NCBI GenBank assembly: GCA_900315155.1 | Contig: OMYB01000014.1 | Coordinates: 1 to 64,000 of the forward strand | Direction of reading: 5' to 3' | Source of the DNA: an uncultured Selenomonadales bacterium | GTDB lineage: Bacteria > Bacillota > Negativicutes > Selenomonadales > Selenomonadaceae | Length of the DNA stretch: 64,000 nt | Shown: positions 62,735 to 64,000 of the stretch, piece by piece | Numbering within the stretch: the stretch's first letter is position 1 | Layout: each line of letters opens with the position of its first letter | The notes under the pieces: model-generated | The model's database searches: none | Seen by the model: the letters and a program-made list of their open reading frames with translations, nothing else | Told to the model about the DNA's origin: nothing | Program-made: the position numbers and the translations under genes

Positions 62735-63046
62735 TTACAACAAGCAGAAAGCCCGTTCCTGCATGCGTATGCGTGCTGGCATGTTTTTATTGGGCAGAGG
62801 ATCGCCCTTTCTTACCCAAAAACCATTCGGCAAATGCTCTATATCAATATCCATCTCTGCTGCCAGATGGTCTGCAGAAAGCTCTACCTGTCCAGCCGCT
62901 TCGCTGGTAGAAGTAATCCGTTTTTCCTTATCCATGATGAATGATGGCATAGTCATTCACGCTATCAAGTCATGCGCCATATAGATGGCCTGTGCCAGCG
63001 TTGAGCCATTTGTTAAATAACCACGAAACTCTGTAACAGCGGACAT
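62735..63046 (-). pseudogene. HicB-like antitoxin with in-frame stop
   Basis: A strong ribosome binding site (GAGGTGAGAG) and ATG 63046 start MSAVTEFRGYLTNGSTLAQAIYMAHDLIA, matching the middle of HicB antitoxins (GC-T-G-T-eEA---A-eal). A TGA at 62957-62959 stops it, and the same frame continues MTMPSFIMDKEKRITSTSEAAGQVELSADH... to 62735, like the rest of the family. So it is a nonsense mutation, and the N-terminus is also short. No HicA toxin is adjacent. Confidence 0.55.
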
Positions 63047-63055
63047 ACTCTCACC

Positions 63056-63517
63056 TCATTTATGGATATCTACCCATCCCTGTGCATGGGCAAAGCCGTA
63101 CAATTCCTCGGGGGTCACGCGCACCGCACTGTGCGCATTGCCTGCCGCGGGATAGACGATATCATATGCCTTCAGGGACGTATCCAGATAGACAGGCACA
63201 CCCTCATTCACGGCAAAGGGGCAGACGCCGCCCGGCGCATGGCCGATAAGCCCCTCCACCCGTTCGGCAGGTATCATGCGGCCTTTCTTGTGGAATGTCT
63301 GCTTGAATTTGTGATTGTCTATACGTACATCGCCGGCCAGCACGACCAGCAGCGGCTTACCGTCCACAAGGAAGGACAGCGTTTTGGCAATGCGGGCCGG
63401 CTCGCACCCCAGAGACTTGGCCGCCAGCTCAACGGTTGCCGTATCTGCTTCCGGTTCGATAATACGGTCTTCTTCATCCATCTGCCTGAAATAGGCTCTT
63501 ACTTTTTCTATAGCCAT
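63056..63517 (-). CDS. YbaK/ProX-family aminoacyl-tRNA deacylase
   Basis: 153 residues from ATG 63517 (GAAGGAAAC upstream). VELAAKSLGCEPARIAKTLSFLVDGKPLLVVLAGDVRIDN, GHAPGGVCPFAVNEGVPVYLDTSLK and VYPAAGNAHSAVRVTPEELY match the YbaK deacylase family: the Lys in the first block and the GxxPGGVCPF loop line the active site. These enzymes clear mischarged tRNA (for example Cys-tRNA-Pro). The 10 bp to the downstream pseudogene suggest a shared transcript. Confidence 0.9.
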   Translation of the reverse strand: MAIEKVRAYFRQMDEEDRIIEPEADTATVELAAKSLGCEPARIAKTLSFLVDGKPLLVVLAGDVRIDNHKFKQTFHKKGRMIPAERVEGLIGHAPGGVCPFAVNEGVPVYLDTSLKAYDIVYPAAGNAHSAVRVTPEELYGFAHAQGWVDIHK

Positions 63518-63539
63518 AAGCGATGTGTTTCCTTCATAG

Positions 63540-63836
63540 ATGATTGCCACTCGTTATTCATCATCTACAATGCCAGACCTGCTTGCCAGCACTTCTCCTT
63601 GTGAATGTCAAGACCAAGCAATTACACTATTGGATAAAGAACTCATCTGAGGCTGTGAAAATATATTGCTCAAATCCCCTTGCCATCTTCTTCAGTCCCA
63701 TTTACAAGAATTGCTTTAGTTGCGGCTGTTTCCGTAAACAATTCGTACATGGTCATTCAGGTTTTCTGTCTCCATTTTACCGTATCGGAAAACCGGTAGC
63801 AAGAGCCATATACCTGCCATGCGCTCGTTCATACGA
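63540..63836. other. gap without a recognised gene
   Basis: About 300 bp of lower G+C sequence. A plus-strand frame exists but has no ribosome binding site and unnatural composition. It may be remnant mobile DNA, given the neighbouring gene fragments. Confidence 0.4.
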
Positions 63837-63869
63837 AAAGCCCCTGCGGATCATTTCCACAGGGGCTTT
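63837..63869 (-). terminator. intrinsic terminator
   Basis: AAAGCCCCTG (63837-63846) and CAGGGGCTTT (63860-63869), with a short T run on the minus strand. It ends the gene entering from the right edge. Confidence 0.75.
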
Positions 63870-63885
63870 CGTTATCGATATTCGA

Positions 63886-64000
63886 TTATGCTGCCTGTGT
63901 ATAGATACGATGGCTGAACTGAGCAATCTGCTCCCTTATCTGACTACGTGGGGATAGATTCCCACACGACTTGGTCGGCTTATCAAGGTACTGCTCGTAC
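63886..64000 (-). CDS. 3' end of an unidentified gene (partial)
   Basis: The minus frame entering from the window edge reads YEQYLDKPTKSCGNLSPRSQ then IREQIAQFSHRIYTQAA and stops at 63886-63888. The terminator 16 bp further on supports a real gene end. The sequence is too short to identify. Confidence 0.45.
   Translation of the reverse strand, partial: YEQYLDKPTKSCGNLSPRSQIREQIAQFSHRIYTQAA

Overview
The window looks like chromosome of a diderm Firmicute of the class Negativicutes, probably Selenomonadaceae (Selenomonas or Mitsuokella type). Genus-level placement is inference. The evidence is a Bacillus/Clostridium-like order of a housekeeping cluster (yacL-ispD-ispF-cysE-cysS-mrnC-rlmB-sigH) together with outer-membrane and LPS traits (an LpxT-like lipid A phosphotransferase and a YbhGFSR-like efflux system) and a strictly anaerobic energy gene set (Tat-exported formate dehydrogenase with Mo cofactor genes). 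Coding DNA is G+C rich, so long antisense open frames are common, and I treated them as shadows. Almost all genes between 5 and 53 kb are on the minus strand.

Layout: 1-5.3 kb holds tRNA-Arg(CCG), an alpha/beta hydrolase, a 5'-truncated AlbA/HATPase-type regulator and lpxT, followed by a decay zone of broken genes: two truncated genes meeting at about 3478, a frameshifted glycine-zipper gene, an acetolactate decarboxylase remnant and a 35-bp stray copy of lpxT. 5.3-10.6 kb carries four small genes (unknown, YjfB-like, C39-like fold, TSCPD) and a large SWIM-SNF2 helicase. 10.9-12.3 kb is an IS607-like element with an intact tnpB and only the first ~30 codons of the serine recombinase. A Uma2 nuclease and a DUF4143 remnant follow. 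13.4-19.1 kb is a cecR-ybhRSFG efflux operon with a clear promoter over an operator-like palindrome. 19.3-20.9 kb is a beta-CASP ribonuclease.

21.0-34.6 kb is one metabolic theme. Formate dehydrogenase (fdhG, fdhE, fdhB, fdhC) and fdhD lie upstream of a molybdenum operon (MoeA-like protein, moeA, moaA, a MOSC-MogA fusion, modA, modB, modC). The Mo operon is preceded by a Moco-type riboswitch and an intrinsic terminator, so cofactor supply is probably controlled by attenuation. 34.7-43.2 kb is the housekeeping cluster, headed by carD with tandem promoters. 43.4-47.6 kb is a pectin oligomer operon (GH28, GPH transporter, GH105/88). 47.8-51.0 kb is ftsZ-tcdA-gpsA-like, with a short leader ORF and terminator ahead of ftsZ. 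51.1-55.6 kb has EamA and GntP transporters and, divergently, a glutamate-synthase small-subunit-like gene with a ThiT-like thiamine transporter. 55.7-62.4 kb is a late competence operon (comEA, comEC, a UvrD-like helicase containing a DnaQ-type exonuclease, holA). The last 1.5 kb contains remnants of a YgjP peptidase and a HicB-like antitoxin, an intact YbaK deacylase, and the 3' end of an unidentified gene.

No CRISPR array, rRNA or prophage was seen. The strongest leads are the Moco riboswitch attenuator, the tnpB element that lost its recombinase, the helicase-exonuclease inside the competence operon, the ftsZ leader, and a repeated operator-like motif between gntP and the gltD-like gene.
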